A stretch of 53,545 nucleotides of DNA from an uncultured Gammaproteobacteria bacterium (GTDB taxonomy: Bacteria; Pseudomonadota; Gammaproteobacteria; Ga0077536): contig CALKCL010000037.1 of assembly GCA_938082545.1 (NCBI GenBank), forward strand, positions 1 to 53,545, written 5' to 3'. The notes under the pieces are model-generated. The model saw nothing but the letters and a program-made list of their open reading frames with translations. It searched no databases and was not told the origin of the DNA. This document shows positions 36,558 to 46,556 of the stretch, piece after piece. Numbering within the stretch: position 1 is the stretch's first letter; the number at the start of each line of letters is the position of its first letter. The translations under genes and the position numbers were made by a program.

Positions 36558-38579
36558 ATGGAAGAACCCAAGAGAAAAATCTTAGTAACGAGTGCGCTGC
36601 CATACGCAAACGGACCGATTCATATAGGTCATATGGTGGAGTACATCCAGACAGATGTATGGGTCCGGTTTCAGAAAATGAGGGGTCACGAGTGTTATTT
36701 TGTTTGTGCAGATGATGCGCATGGAACCCCAATCATGCTTAAGGCTGAAGCTGAGCAGGTATCACCAGAAGTGTTGATTGAGCGAACTAGCAGAGAACAT
36801 CAGCGAGATTTTAGTGCTTTTGGCATTGAGTTTGACAATTATCACTCAACGCATTCAGACGAAAATCGCAACATATCTGAGTTTATATATGAACAGCTAA
36901 GGAAAGATGACTTGATTGTAGCCCGCACGATAGAGCAGGCGTACGATCCAGTTAAGGGAATGTTTCTTCCAGACCGTTTCGTTCGAGGAACGTGCCCAAG
37001 GTGCGCTGCAGTAGATCAATATGGGGACAGCTGCGAGGCTTGTGGCGGAACATATTCGCCTACTGATTTAATTGACCCCCTTTCTGTAGTATCTGGCGTT
37101 ACGCCGGAGTTGAAAAAATCGGAGCATCTTTTCTTTACTCTTGCTAAATTTCAGGACGTCTTACGTGACTGGATAGCGAACACTGATTTACACCCTGGTG
37201 TGGTAAAAAAACTGGAAGACTGGTTTGAAACAGGGTTGAAAGATTGGGATATTTCGCGGGATGCACCTTATTTTGGTTTTGAAATACCTGATAATCCTGG
37301 AAAGTACTTCTACGTATGGTTGGATGCTCCCGTCGGCTATCTTGCTAGTTTTAAAAACCTCTGCGAGTCTGAAAAGATAGATTTTGAATCATATCTTCGG
37401 CCTGAAAGTGATACTGAGCTTTACCATTTTATTGGTAAAGATATCATGTATTTCCACACACTTTTTTGGCCGGCGATGCTCAAAGGGGCTGGGTATCGTT
37501 TGCCTACGAACGTTTTTGTACATGGATTTCTCACTATAGATGGTAAGAAAATGTCCAAATCAAGGGGGAGTTTTATAAAAGCTGAAACCTATCTTTCTTT
37601 CCTTAGTCCAGATTACCTGCGGTATTATTTTTCTGCGAAATTGACGTCGGGAATTGAGGACATTGACCTGAACTGGGATGATTTTGAAGCTCGAGTTAAT
37701 AGTGACCTTGTAGGCAAGTTCGTGAATATTGGAAGCCGTTGTGCAGGTTTCATAACGAAACGCTTCGGTAGCAAGCTTGCTGATGAAATTGTAGATACAG
37801 AATTAATGCTATCGTTTTCATCTGCCTCTGCGGATATTGCCGGCTTTTATGAGGAGCGAGAATATGGAAGGGCGATACGGGAAATTATGGGGCTTGCTGA
37901 CCTTGCGAATCGGTATATTGATAGTGAGAAGCCGTGGGTTCTAGCAAAACAAGAAGGTGCCGATAGACATCTCCATCTGGTCGTTACAATGGGGATTTTA
38001 CTATTTCGTGTTTTAGCGATCTATCTAAAGCCTGTTATTCCTGACATTATTGTGGAAATTGAAAAATTTTTAGGCGAGCCTTCTTTGTCTTGGCCTGATA
38101 TTCATGCTGCTCCCCTAGGGAACACTATTAATAAATTTATCCCGTTAATTGAACGGGTGGAATCAGAGAAAATCGTGAAAATGATAGATGAAGTCAAAAG
38201 AGCTGCAGAAGAAGAAAGGGCAATAGTCAAAGAGGAGCCTGAGGAGCAAGGGCATCAAATTTCTATTGAGGACTTCTTGAAAATCGACTTACGGGTGGCG
38301 AAGATAGTTACGGCTTCTAGCGTGGTTGGTGCTGATAAACTTTTGAAACTAGATCTAGACGTCGGCGGTGAGCAGCGGCAAGTATTTGCAGGGATAAAGC
38401 AATCCTATGATCCAGAGGAATTAGTTGGGAAGATGGTTGTAGTTGTTGCTAATTTAGCCCCCCGGAAAATGCGGTTTGGCATCTCTGAAGGGATGATATT
38501 GGCTGCCGGCCCAGGTGGCAGCGAAGTGTTTTTGCTGGAACCTTCCAACGGGTCAGAGTCTGGTATGAAAATTAAATAA
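36558..38579 (+). CDS. metG: Methionyl-tRNA synthetase
   Basis: MetG charges tRNA-Met. The 673-aa protein has the class I HIGH motif in YANGPIHIGHMVEY (residues 18-31), a zinc-binding knob with CPRC and CEAC near 145-162, and the KMSKS loop in DGKKMSKSRGSF near 335. A C-terminal tRNA-binding (Tbd/EMAP-like) dimerisation domain covers about the last 105 residues, IEDFLKIDLRVAKIV onwards. A perfect TATAAT lies at 36507-36512 in the divergent region with apbC, though without a good -35 box. Confidence 0.98.
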   Translation: MEEPKRKILVTSALPYANGPIHIGHMVEYIQTDVWVRFQKMRGHECYFVCADDAHGTPIMLKAEAEQVSPEVLIERTSREHQRDFSAFGIEFDNYHSTHSDENRNISEFIYEQLRKDDLIVARTIEQAYDPVKGMFLPDRFVRGTCPRCAAVDQYGDSCEACGGTYSPTDLIDPLSVVSGVTPELKKSEHLFFTLAKFQDVLRDWIANTDLHPGVVKKLEDWFETGLKDWDISRDAPYFGFEIPDNPGKYFYVWLDAPVGYLASFKNLCESEKIDFESYLRPESDTELYHFIGKDIMYFHTLFWPAMLKGAGYRLPTNVFVHGFLTIDGKKMSKSRGSFIKAETYLSFLSPDYLRYYFSAKLTSGIEDIDLNWDDFEARVNSDLVGKFVNIGSRCAGFITKRFGSKLADEIVDTELMLSFSSASADIAGFYEEREYGRAIREIMGLADLANRYIDSEKPWVLAKQEGADRHLHLVVTMGILLFRVLAIYLKPVIPDIIVEIEKFLGEPSLSWPDIHAAPLGNTINKFIPLIERVESEKIVKMIDEVKRAAEEERAIVKEEPEEQGHQISIEDFLKIDLRVAKIVTASSVVGADKLLKLDLDVGGEQRQVFAGIKQSYDPEELVGKMVVVVANLAPRKMRFGISEGMILAAGPGGSEVFLLEPSNGSESGMKIK

Positions 38580-38620
38580 TTTAGCTACACTTAATAAGTG
38601 ATGGTGTTTCTTTGAAACAA

Positions 38621-39205
38621 ATGAATAGAAAAGCACTGCTGCATAATCTACTTCCGCAAACACAGTGTAGACGTTGTGGGTTTGCTGATTGCGAAGCCTA
38701 TGCTGACTCTATGAATAGCGGCATTTCCTCACCAAACTTATGCCCTCCTGGCGGAGAGACTACTCGCGAAGCACTTTTCAGCCTTCTAGGAATGCCGGTC
38801 GAACCGATAAGACCTATCCATAAAGACGAGGAGGTGTTGACTGCGCTCATCTATGAAGATGAATGCATCGGGTGTACGAAATGTATCCAGCAGTGCCCCA
38901 CTGATGCCATAATTGGTGCGCAATCAGTTATTCATACTGTGGTTGAACAGTGGTGTACGGGTTGTTCCTTATGCGTTAGTGTTTGCCCAACGGACTGCAT
39001 AACGCTTGTTCCTATCTCGGATCCTGCGTTGCGTATTTCTGTTAATGAGAGCGGTGTTCGCTATTCTGAAATGAAAGAACGCTTGGCCGTTCATGGCCGT
39101 CTTGACGAGCAAAGAGAATATCTGGATGTTGAAGACCGTAAGCAGGAATCTCTAAAAGATATTGTGGCTGCCGCATTGGAGCGTAAGAGACAGGTTCTTG
39201 AATAA
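38621..39205 (+). CDS. RnfB-like ferredoxin without membrane anchor
   Basis: The protein (194 aa from ATG 38621; a TTG lies at 38612) has the RnfB module order: a four-cysteine Fe-S domain in TQCRRCGFADCEAYA closed by NLCPPGG, then two 4Fe-4S ferredoxin motifs, CIGCTKCIQQCPTDA and CTGCSLCVSVCPTD. RnfB proper begins with a transmembrane helix; this one starts directly at LLPQTQC and should be soluble. It lies between metG and nth. In many Gammaproteobacteria rnf genes precede nth, but no other rnf gene is here. It probably donates electrons in an unknown reaction. Confidence 0.87.
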   Translation: MNRKALLHNLLPQTQCRRCGFADCEAYADSMNSGISSPNLCPPGGETTREALFSLLGMPVEPIRPIHKDEEVLTALIYEDECIGCTKCIQQCPTDAIIGAQSVIHTVVEQWCTGCSLCVSVCPTDCITLVPISDPALRISVNESGVRYSEMKERLAVHGRLDEQREYLDVEDRKQESLKDIVAAALERKRQVLE

Positions 39206-39240
39206 CAGGGAGATTAGATTGTGAGAAGGGTTTATGTCTA

Positions 39241-39885
39241 GTGAATGCTGATATGAGGTTTCAATTTTTTGCGCGTTTAAGAAGTGTAACCCCTGTACCA
39301 AAAACCGAACTGGATTACCAATCTAATTTCCAACTACTGATCGCTGTAATTCTATCTGCTCAAGCGACTGATGTCAGTGTGAATAAGGCAACGAAGGCTC
39401 TGTTCTCCGTGGCCCCTGATGCCAAAAAAATGTTAGCGCTTAAAGAACAAAAGCTTAAACAGTATATTAAAACTATTGGCCTTTTTAACACCAAAGCGTC
39501 TAACATATTTAAAACTTGCCGAATACTTTGTGAAGAATATGGTGGAGTAGTGCCGTGCACTCGTGCCGAGTTAGAGGCTCTCCCAGGGGTGGGCAGGAAA
39601 ACAGCTAATGTTATTTTAAATACCGCGTTTGGCGAGCCAACTATCGCGGTGGACACTCATATATTTCGTGTTTCTAATCGAACCAAACTGGCTCCAGGTA
39701 AAACCCCGCTGCAAGTCGAGAAAAACTTAATGAAGCGTATACCCGCTGATTTTCACCGTTATGCACATCATTGGTTGATCATGCATGGTCGGTATACGTG
39801 TCTGGCGCGCTCGCCAAAATGTAGAGAATGTTCAGTTTCAGACTGCTGTTCTTGGAATAAGAAAGGAAACTATAGTGGTGTTTAG
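39241..39885 (+). CDS. nth: Endonuclease III
   Basis: Nth is the glycosylase/AP lyase that removes oxidised pyrimidines. The 214-aa protein starts at a GTG and reads FQLLIAVILSAQATDVSVNKATK, then the helix-hairpin-helix LPGVGRKTANVILNTAF with the catalytic lysine, and VDTHIFRVSNRT with the catalytic aspartate. The C-terminal cluster cysteines are in the arrangement C-x6-C-x2-C-x5-C (CLARSPKCRECSVSDC). It follows the RnfB-like gene by 35 bases on the same strand. Confidence 0.97.
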   Translation: MNADMRFQFFARLRSVTPVPKTELDYQSNFQLLIAVILSAQATDVSVNKATKALFSVAPDAKKMLALKEQKLKQYIKTIGLFNTKASNIFKTCRILCEEYGGVVPCTRAELEALPGVGRKTANVILNTAFGEPTIAVDTHIFRVSNRTKLAPGKTPLQVEKNLMKRIPADFHRYAHHWLIMHGRYTCLARSPKCRECSVSDCCSWNKKGNYSGV

Positions 39886-39926
39886 CAGAGTTTTTCTGGC
39901 TCGGATGGAAGAAAATGGGGAACATT

Positions 39927-40355
39927 ATGTTTGTTGAAGACAAGAACGACGCTAGGCAATTTTTTTTTCAGGTCTGGGATAAAATGTCTCAACAAGTAGG
40001 GCTTGAACCTCTGGAGTTAGTGATTTCCGATGTAATAAAAACACATCCAGAGTATCACGAGGTGCTTCGATCGAAAGACTTGGAGTTTTCTGTAGGATCC
40101 AACGGTGATGATGGGGCAAAAAATCCGTTTCTTCATATGGGATTGCATATTGCCCTTATCGAACAGCTCCAAACGGATCGCCCATCTGGAATTCGAGGTG
40201 TATTCCAGGAGCTTGTCTCTAAATATGGCAAGGACGTTCATCGAGCCGAGCATTCGGCGATGTCATGCTTGGCGGAAGTTCTACGAGTGGCTACAGGTGA
40301 TGGCCATGCGCCTGATGAGCAAGAATATTTGAAGAGTATAAGAAAATTAATTTAA
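39927..40355 (+). CDS. DUF1841 family protein
   Basis: A small protein of 142 aa from ATG 39927, which has GGGGA 5 bases upstream; an ATG at 39915 would add four residues. It shows the DUF1841 pattern: RQFFFQVWDKMSQQVGLEPLE, the HPEYH motif near residue 50, and NPFLHMGLHIALIEQLQTDRP, with conserved HxAEHxAMxCL-like residues (HRAEHSAMSCLAEVL) in the C-terminal part. The histidines and glutamates could bind metal, but the function of the family is unknown. It follows nth by 41 bases, and this adjacency is often kept in relatives. Confidence 0.88.
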   Translation: MFVEDKNDARQFFFQVWDKMSQQVGLEPLELVISDVIKTHPEYHEVLRSKDLEFSVGSNGDDGAKNPFLHMGLHIALIEQLQTDRPSGIRGVFQELVSKYGKDVHRAEHSAMSCLAEVLRVATGDGHAPDEQEYLKSIRKLI

Positions 40356-40426
40356 CTTTTGGAAGGTATATTTTTGCGAAAGGTCGTTTATTAATAAAAA
40401 ATCCCATAGCCGAACTTAGAAGGATA

Positions 40427-40442
40427 AAAACCTAGAGGTTTT
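40427..40442 (+). terminator. Short palindrome after the metG-nth-DUF1841 genes
   Basis: AAAACCT-AG-AGGTTTT is a perfect palindrome about 72 bases after the DUF1841 stop. The T-run is only four bases long. It could be a weak terminator, and a second hairpin AGAAAG/CTTTCT lies at 40498-40515. No gene is supported between 40356 and 40574. Confidence 0.3.
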
Positions 40443-40574
40443 CAGCTTAGAAGAGTCCTTTAAACAGGAATTTTTTTGATCATATGCATGCTTCTTTAGA
40501 AAGTAGCGGCTTTCTTATGAACAGTTCACAATTTCGCTGGCAGGCATTAAACGCAGATTTATTATGATAACAGC

Positions 40575-40898
40575 CTATCTCTCTAGCAAAGAAAGTTTCC
40601 CTTCTTTTCCTGCCCATTCTTCAGCGTCAGGAAGAGGATCAGACATTTCCGTTATGACTGGCCAGATTTTAGCTAGCTCTGCATTTAGCTCAATAAATTG
40701 TTGTTCATCGTCCGTGAGATCATCTTCCGATTTTATTGCTTCTACTGGGCATTCTGGCTCACAAAGTGTGCAATCAATGCACTCGTCTGGATCTATCACA
40801 AGGAAATTAGGACCGACATGAAAACAGTCAACGGGACATACTTCGACGCAATCCGTATGCTTACACTTAATACAATCTTCAAGAACTACAAATGTCAT
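40575..40898 (-). CDS. fdxA: Seven-iron ferredoxin
   Basis: A 107-aa ferredoxin of the FdxA type with one 3Fe-4S and one 4Fe-4S cluster. The first motif, [17 protein letters not shown], and the second, [15 protein letters not shown], hold the ligands. The acidic C-terminal extension with LIELNAEL-like sequence ([15 protein letters not shown]) is typical. It lies 68 bases upstream of mutS's 3' end on the same strand, i.e. after mutS, an order also seen in Pseudomonas. Electron partners are unknown. Confidence 0.95.
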   Translation of the reverse strand: MTFVVLEDCIKCKHTDCVEVCPVDCFHVGPNFLVIDPDECIDCTLCEPECPVEAIKSEDDLTDDEQQFIELNAELAKIWPVITEMSDPLPDAEEWAGKEGKLSLLER

Positions 40899-40966
40899 TG
40901 GTTAAATCTCGCATTCGATAAAGAGCTTATTATAACCTTGTCAGCCTAAACAGCCCAATAGTTTTT

Positions 40967-43507
40967 TTATTTACTGATTTTTTCTTTCATCTCCGCAAGC
41001 AAAGCAAGGGCTTGTATTGGGGTGGTATTATTTATGTCTAGCTGCTGGAGATTTGATCTGAATTCTTGAAACTTGTCCGGTGAAGGCTCAGTTGAGGGTG
41101 GAACTCTGGCGATACTCTGAGGCTCAAGTGTTGCCAAAATTTGTTTTGCACGAGTAAGCGTTGCCACCGGTACTCCTGCACGTTTTGCAACAACTAACCC
41201 GAAGCTTTCGCTGGCAGCACCTTCGCGCACTTTGTGCGTAAACACAACTTCGTCGTTGAAAGAAATAGCTTCAACCTTAACGTTAGATATTGCTTTTTCT
41301 AATGCTTCTAGCTTAGTAAGTTCGAAAAAATGCGTCGCGAATAAAGTATAGCCTTTAGTATATTTTGCAAGGTGTTCTGCTGCTGACCATGCGAGGGCTA
41401 GTCCATCATAAGTACTGGTTCCTCTTCCGACTTCATCAATCAGAACGAGACTTTTTTGACTGCAATTGTTCAGAATATGAGCCAGCTCACTCATTTCGAC
41501 CATAAAGGTGCTCTGTCCACCAGATAGATTGTCTGAAGCCCCGATTCGGGTATAGATTGCATCTATTGGTCCAATACTGGTTTCATCAGCGGGCACAAAG
41601 CTTCCGACATAGGCGAGAAGAACGATAATAGCTGTTTGCCGCATATAGGTAGACTTCCCTCCCATATTGGGTCCTGTGATGAGGAGTAACCTTCGATCTT
41701 CGTTAAAATGAACATCATTTTGCACAAATACTTTTTTTTGCTGATGTTCGACTATGGGGTGTCTACCCCCTTCTATATGGATGCCTCCCTCGGGGTTCAA
41801 TCTTGGTCGAGTCCATTTGAGTGAGTCCGCCCGTTCGGCAAAAGTTGATAGCACGTCGATTTCAGCAATTGCATGACCCGTCTGCAACAGAATAGCCACA
41901 TTTTCTGAAATCATATCTATGAGGTTAGAATAAAGCTCTTTTTCTTTGTTTAACGCTTTCTCTTTAGCTGTCAGTATTCGTGACTCAAAGCTCCGTAATT
42001 CTGGAGTGACATATCTTTCGGAGGCTTTAAGTGTCTGTCTTCTCTGGTAGTCCTTAGGAGCTTTGGAGGAATAAATTTTCCCTATCTCTAAATAATAGCC
42101 ATGTACTCGGTTGTAACCAATTTTCAACCCCCCGATACCGCTTCTTTGTTGCTCTCTTTTTTCAATAGACAACAGGTCTTGGTTCGCCGTTAGATATATT
42201 TTTCTGAGTTCATCTAACTCCCGATCATAGCCCTCAGCAATCACGGCATGCTCTTTTATTATCTGGGGTGGCTCGTCTACCAATGCATTGGCTAATATTT
42301 CTTTCAGAGAAGCATGTTCGTTTATACGACCAGTTATCTCTTTGAGCAAACAGGTGTTTTTTCCTGCAAGCTCTTTTCTTACGCGAGGTATTTTTATGAG
42401 CGTGGCTCTGAGCGCCGCCAATTCTTTCGGTTTCACTGTCCCCAGAGAACAACGTGATGCTATTCGTCCGATGTCACGGAGCCCGGATAACGTCTCTCTG
42501 AGACAGTCTAAAGAGCCGTTTAACAGAAGCTCTGAGACACTATCTTGTCTCTCAATTAGTTCTTCATGACTTGTTATAGGTTCATTTATCCGACGTTTCA
42601 ATAAACGGCTTCCCATAGGCGTTTTCGTCGTATTCATTAAGTTATATAGAGACGGAGTTGAATCTTTTAACCGAGTATTTGTCAGCTCGAGGTTGTCTCT
42701 CGTTTTGTCATCAAGGCGTAACATCTTCCCCGGATGTTCGACGATAATCTTACTGACATGGGTCAGAGGAGCGCCTTGCATTTTTTCGCAATACTCCAAC
42801 AGCGAGCCACCGGCACTTATGGCTCCGTCTAAGTCCTTGCAACCGAAACCGTGTAAATTGTCGACTTCAAAATGGTCGCATAGAATTTTAAAGCAAGTCG
42901 CGAGAGTGAAGTGCCAAGCAGGCAATCGCTTGGTTAGGGATTCCCATCTATTATCGAGAGTAGGCATGTTTTCTGATAATATTATTTCTGAGGCCCCAAG
43001 TCTTGATAACTGTTCATATACTTCTTGCAGATTGTTTAGTTGCATCAGACTAAATCGAGCTTCACTTATTTCTAATACCGCTAGACCGTAACAACTTTTA
43101 TCATTAACTAAAGAGATTATTAAGCTTTCATGTTGCTCGCCTAACAAGTTCTCATCGGAGAGTGTCCCAGGAGTAAGAGTTCGACTGACTTTTCTTTCGA
43201 CAGGCTCTTTGGAGTCAGTAGCTCCACTGACTTGTTCGCAGATTGTCACAGTTTCACCGAGCTTCAATAATCGCTGTAGATAGTTATCTGCAGCATGAGC
43301 TGGGACTCCAGCCATCGGTATTGGGGTTCCATTACTTTTCCCCCGAGAGGTGAGAGTGATATTTAACAACTCGGATGCCCGTTTTGCATCCTCATAGAAA
43401 AGCTCGTAAAAGTCGCCCATACGATAAAACAAGAGGTTATCAGGATGGTCGGCTTTAATTCTTAGGTATTGGGCCATTCCTGGTGTGTGTTTTGTTGACT
43501 TATTCAT
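40967..43507 (-). CDS. mutS: DNA mismatch repair protein MutS
   Basis: MutS finds mismatches and small loops. The 846-aa protein starts with [17 protein letters not shown], and the mismatch-contacting Phe-x-Glu lies in [15 protein letters not shown]. The connector, lever and clamp domains follow. The ATPase has Walker A in [17 protein letters not shown] near residue 625, Walker B in [17 protein letters not shown], and the conserved HFFELTKL. The C-terminal tail includes [19 protein letters not shown]. Its length matches Escherichia coli MutS. fdxA lies downstream. Confidence 0.98.
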   Translation of the reverse strand: MNKSTKHTPGMAQYLRIKADHPDNLLFYRMGDFYELFYEDAKRASELLNITLTSRGKSNGTPIPMAGVPAHAADNYLQRLLKLGETVTICEQVSGATDSKEPVERKVSRTLTPGTLSDENLLGEQHESLIISLVNDKSCYGLAVLEISEARFSLMQLNNLQEVYEQLSRLGASEIILSENMPTLDNRWESLTKRLPAWHFTLATCFKILCDHFEVDNLHGFGCKDLDGAISAGGSLLEYCEKMQGAPLTHVSKIIVEHPGKMLRLDDKTRDNLELTNTRLKDSTPSLYNLMNTTKTPMGSRLLKRRINEPITSHEELIERQDSVSELLLNGSLDCLRETLSGLRDIGRIASRCSLGTVKPKELAALRATLIKIPRVRKELAGKNTCLLKEITGRINEHASLKEILANALVDEPPQIIKEHAVIAEGYDRELDELRKIYLTANQDLLSIEKREQQRSGIGGLKIGYNRVHGYYLEIGKIYSSKAPKDYQRRQTLKASERYVTPELRSFESRILTAKEKALNKEKELYSNLIDMISENVAILLQTGHAIAEIDVLSTFAERADSLKWTRPRLNPEGGIHIEGGRHPIVEHQQKKVFVQNDVHFNEDRRLLLITGPNMGGKSTYMRQTAIIVLLAYVGSFVPADETSIGPIDAIYTRIGASDNLSGGQSTFMVEMSELAHILNNCSQKSLVLIDEVGRGTSTYDGLALAWSAAEHLAKYTKGYTLFATHFFELTKLEALEKAISNVKVEAISFNDEVVFTHKVREGAASESFGLVVAKRAGVPVATLTRAKQILATLEPQSIARVPPSTEPSPDKFQEFRSNLQQLDINNTTPIQALALLAEMKEKISK

Positions 43508-43624
43508 AACTGTGATTAGTTTAGCATTAGAAAATAGGATTGATCGTTTCTTTCTGGTTCCCGGTGTAAGCAGGAGTATTTTTTTTAAGATTAAAACTTG
43601 TATAATCAGCTATGGAAGGCCCAG

Positions 43625-43646
43625 CATACGAAAATCATACGAAAAT
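43625..43646 (+). repeat. Perfect 11-bp tandem repeat upstream of htpG
   Basis: CATACGAAAAT occurs twice without gap, about 98-119 bases before the htpG ATG. It lies downstream of a perfect TATAAT at 43601-43606, thus within the probable leader or a control site. Confidence 0.85.
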
Positions 43647-43743
43647 GGCTTCATTCGCCTGCCAAGAAAGTTTGCGGCGAGTCGATAGTTATCTAAATAA
43701 TAAGAAAGCACTAACTGCATTCACAAGTTAATAGAGGATTCAC

Positions 43744-45621
43744 ATGGCAACGGAAACACAAAAAGAAGAACGCGGATTTGAGTCGGAAGTACAGCAGCTC
43801 CTCGACCTCGTCATAAACTCTCTGTATAGCAATAAGGAAATATTTTTACGCGAGCTTGTGTCAAATTCTTCTGATGCTATTGATAAATTGCGCTTTTTAT
43901 CATTATCTGATGCTGGTCTTCTAGAAGGAGCAGCCGAGCTTGAAATCACCATTGATTTTAATGAAAAAAAGAAAACAGTCACGATTAAAGACAACGGTAT
44001 CGGGATGACCAAAGAAGAGGTTATTTCGAATCTAGGTACGATTGCTAAATCTGGAACAAAAGAGTTTTTTGGCGCACTAAGTGGAGATCAAACAAAAGAC
44101 TCACAACTGATCGGACAATTTGGTGTTGGTTTTTATGCCGCATTTATTGTCGCGGATCGTGTAGTAGTGACGACTAGAAAAGCGGGAATTACTGGAGATG
44201 AAGGCGTTCGTTGGGAATCTGAGGGCAAAGGGGCGTACACCGTCGAGACTGTCAGTGCAGAACAACGAGGCACCGAAATTGTTTTACATCTCAAGAAAGA
44301 AGCTAAAGAATTTGCAGCTAACCACAGGCTGAGGAATATCTGCAAAAAATATTCAGATCATATCTCTGTGCCTATAAGAATGCCTTCAGTGGGTGAAGAA
44401 GAGGGTTACGAAGTTATTAACGAAGCTACTGCCATGTGGCAAAAATCAAAAAGCGAATTAAAAGACGAAGATTATCAGACGTTCTACAAACTCATCTCTC
44501 ATGATTTTATGGATCCTTTGAAATGGGTTCATTCAAAAGTAGAAGGGAAGATAGAATATACAACGCTATTTTATATTCCTCAAATTGCTCCTTTTGACTT
44601 ATGGGATAGAGAGGCAAAACACGGCGTGAAACTATACGTTCAGCGTGTCTTTATCATGGACGATGCGGAAGAGTTGTTGCCGCGATACTTAAGGTTCGTG
44701 AGAGGAGTGATAGACACTAATGAACTGCCTCTCAATGTATCACGAGAAATACTGCAAAAAGATAAATCCTTAGACAAAATTCGGACTGCTTCTATAAAGA
44801 AGATACTGGGGTTAATCGAGCGGCTAGCAAAAGGTGAATCTTATGAGAAATTCTGGAGCACATTTGGCAAGGTTCTGAAGGAAGGGATCATCGAGGACAC
44901 AGTTAATCGGGAGCGGATAGCAAAGCTTCTTCGGTTTTCCTCAACAATAGATGACAATGAAAACCCAGCGGTTTCCTTAAGTGACTATGTTTCTCGAATG
45001 GGAGAGGAACAGACTAATATTTACTACATTACGACTGAGAGCTTTTCCACCGCTAAGAACAGCCCGCATATTGAATATTTTCGTGGGCAAGGCACTGAGG
45101 TGTTGTTGCTGCATGATCAAATCGATGAATGGTTGGTTTCTCACTTAACTGAATTTGAAGGTAAAAACCTAAAATCTATTGTGCATGCCGATTTAGAGGG
45201 GAAAAATGAAGAGGGAAAAGCAGACGAGAATGACGAGACTAAAGAAATTGGTGAGCACGATGAGTTTTTCGCGAAAATAAGAGAAGCTTTGTCAGAAGAA
45301 GTGGAAGATGTTCGTTCGAGTAAGCGGTTAACAACGTCACCTGCATGCTTGGTTTCTAGCGCAGAGCAACCAAGTGCGAATCTCGAGAGATTACTTCAAG
45401 CGGCCGGTCAAGAGGTGCCGAAGACCAAGCGGATTCTCGAGCTTAATATGGAGCACCCGGTTATTGCATTGGCCCAGGAAAACCAAGATTCTGCGGATCT
45501 AAAGGACTGGTCTGAAATGTTATATGAACAGTCTATCCTCGCAGAAGGAGGAAAACTAGAAGATCCTTCAGGTTTTATTAAACGAATGAATGAGATGATG
45601 TTGAAGTTGTCTGGTGCATAA
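43744..45621 (+). CDS. htpG: Molecular chaperone HtpG (Hsp90)
   Basis: A 625-aa Hsp90, the usual bacterial length. The GHKL ATP-binding domain shows ELVSNSSDAIDKLRFLSL, DNGIGMTKEEV and GQFGVGFYAAFIVAD. The middle domain carries the arginine of NELPLNVSREILQKDKSL, and a C-terminal dimerisation domain follows. HtpG assists late folding with DnaK. An AGAGGA ribosome site precedes the ATG. I looked for a sigma-32 promoter in the 236-base upstream region and found none of good quality; TATAAT at 43601-43606 is the best -10 element. Confidence 0.98.
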   Translation: MATETQKEERGFESEVQQLLDLVINSLYSNKEIFLRELVSNSSDAIDKLRFLSLSDAGLLEGAAELEITIDFNEKKKTVTIKDNGIGMTKEEVISNLGTIAKSGTKEFFGALSGDQTKDSQLIGQFGVGFYAAFIVADRVVVTTRKAGITGDEGVRWESEGKGAYTVETVSAEQRGTEIVLHLKKEAKEFAANHRLRNICKKYSDHISVPIRMPSVGEEEGYEVINEATAMWQKSKSELKDEDYQTFYKLISHDFMDPLKWVHSKVEGKIEYTTLFYIPQIAPFDLWDREAKHGVKLYVQRVFIMDDAEELLPRYLRFVRGVIDTNELPLNVSREILQKDKSLDKIRTASIKKILGLIERLAKGESYEKFWSTFGKVLKEGIIEDTVNRERIAKLLRFSSTIDDNENPAVSLSDYVSRMGEEQTNIYYITTESFSTAKNSPHIEYFRGQGTEVLLLHDQIDEWLVSHLTEFEGKNLKSIVHADLEGKNEEGKADENDETKEIGEHDEFFAKIREALSEEVEDVRSSKRLTTSPACLVSSAEQPSANLERLLQAAGQEVPKTKRILELNMEHPVIALAQENQDSADLKDWSEMLYEQSILAEGGKLEDPSGFIKRMNEMMLKLSGA

Positions 45622-45623
45622 AA

Positions 45624-46508
45624 TTGAATGTTTTCGATGTTGTGGCTATGGGAGCGGAACGCTTAGAAGAGGCTGACGTTTACTTTGGGCATGGTACTGC
45701 TAATGCTAGTGATGAAGCGCTTTTTTTATCACTCCATGCGCTTGGCTACTCATATGATACGTCAGAAGACCTCCTTAGTGCGGAGCTCAGCGCGGATCAA
45801 GCTCTCAAAGTCAGTCAATGGATAGATAAACGAATCTTTACGCGTAAGCCAGCTGCATACCTTACTGGTTATACTTGGTTTTGTGGGTATAAATTTTTAA
45901 CTGACGAGAACACATTAGTTCCGCGGTCGCCATTCGCTGAATTAGTACTGAATTTTTTTGAACCTTGGTGCGTCCCCGATAATATAAAACACGTTTTAGA
46001 AATTGGAACTGGAGGTGGTTGTATCGCTATCGCAATAGCGAAGCAATTCAATAACGCCCTTGTTGATGCAAGTGATATCAGCGAGCTGGCATTAGCTGTT
46101 GCAAAAAATAATGCTGATTATCACAAAGTGACTCATCAAGTAGAGTTTTATTGTGCTGACTTGTTCCCTGATACGAGGAAAAAGTATGATGTGATTGTTA
46201 GCAATCCGCCTTACGTGCCAAGTGATGTCTACGATAAGCTTCCTGTGGAATATCATGCTGAACCTAAACAAGCGTTATTAGCAGGGCAAGACGGTTTAGA
46301 TTGTGTGACGCGTATTCTCGACCACGCTTACGACTTTTTATCCGATGAAGGTATGCTTTTCCTCGAAGTAGGGGAGATTTGGCGTAAATTAGAGGTCGCG
46401 TACCCTTCGATTCCATTTACATGGATAGAGTTCGCTCGGGGAGGAGAAGGCGTCTTTGTGCTCAGTAAGGAACAACTTTTAAGCCTACGCACACCTGGGA
46501 AAGGTTAG
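45624..46508 (+). CDS. prmB: 50S ribosomal protein L3 N5-glutamine methyltransferase
   Basis: PrmB methylates a glutamine of ribosomal protein L3. The 294-aa protein has the SAM-binding LEIGTGGGCIAIAIAKQF near residue 130 and the catalytic NPPY in IVSNPPYVPSDVYDKLP. The N-terminal helical domain contains WGAERLEEA-like sequence (MGAERLEEADVYFGHGT) and the preceding ten residues come from a TTG start, two bases after the htpG stop. YFGHGTANASDEALFL separates PrmB from PrmC. An operon with aroC downstream is common. Confidence 0.94.
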   Translation: MNVFDVVAMGAERLEEADVYFGHGTANASDEALFLSLHALGYSYDTSEDLLSAELSADQALKVSQWIDKRIFTRKPAAYLTGYTWFCGYKFLTDENTLVPRSPFAELVLNFFEPWCVPDNIKHVLEIGTGGGCIAIAIAKQFNNALVDASDISELALAVAKNNADYHKVTHQVEFYCADLFPDTRKKYDVIVSNPPYVPSDVYDKLPVEYHAEPKQALLAGQDGLDCVTRILDHAYDFLSDEGMLFLEVGEIWRKLEVAYPSIPFTWIEFARGGEGVFVLSKEQLLSLRTPGKG

Positions 46509-46543
46509 AATACTTTTATTGGTTAAATATTTAATTACGCTGG

Positions 46544-46549
46544 TACAAT
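46544..46549 (+). promoter_or_regulatory. Possible -10 element for a leaderless aroC transcript
   Basis: TG-G-TACAAT (46541-46549) fits an extended -10 box. The expected start point, about 7 bases on, coincides with the aroC ATG at 46557. The only purine-rich stretch, AAAGG, ends 2 bases before the ATG, too close for a ribosome site. Confidence 0.35.
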
Positions 46550-46556
46550 AAAGGCT

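Noticed and set aside
43508-43743. Sigma-32 heat-shock promoter for htpG
   Set aside because: No CTTGAA-like box with a CCCCAT-like box at 13-15 bases was found.
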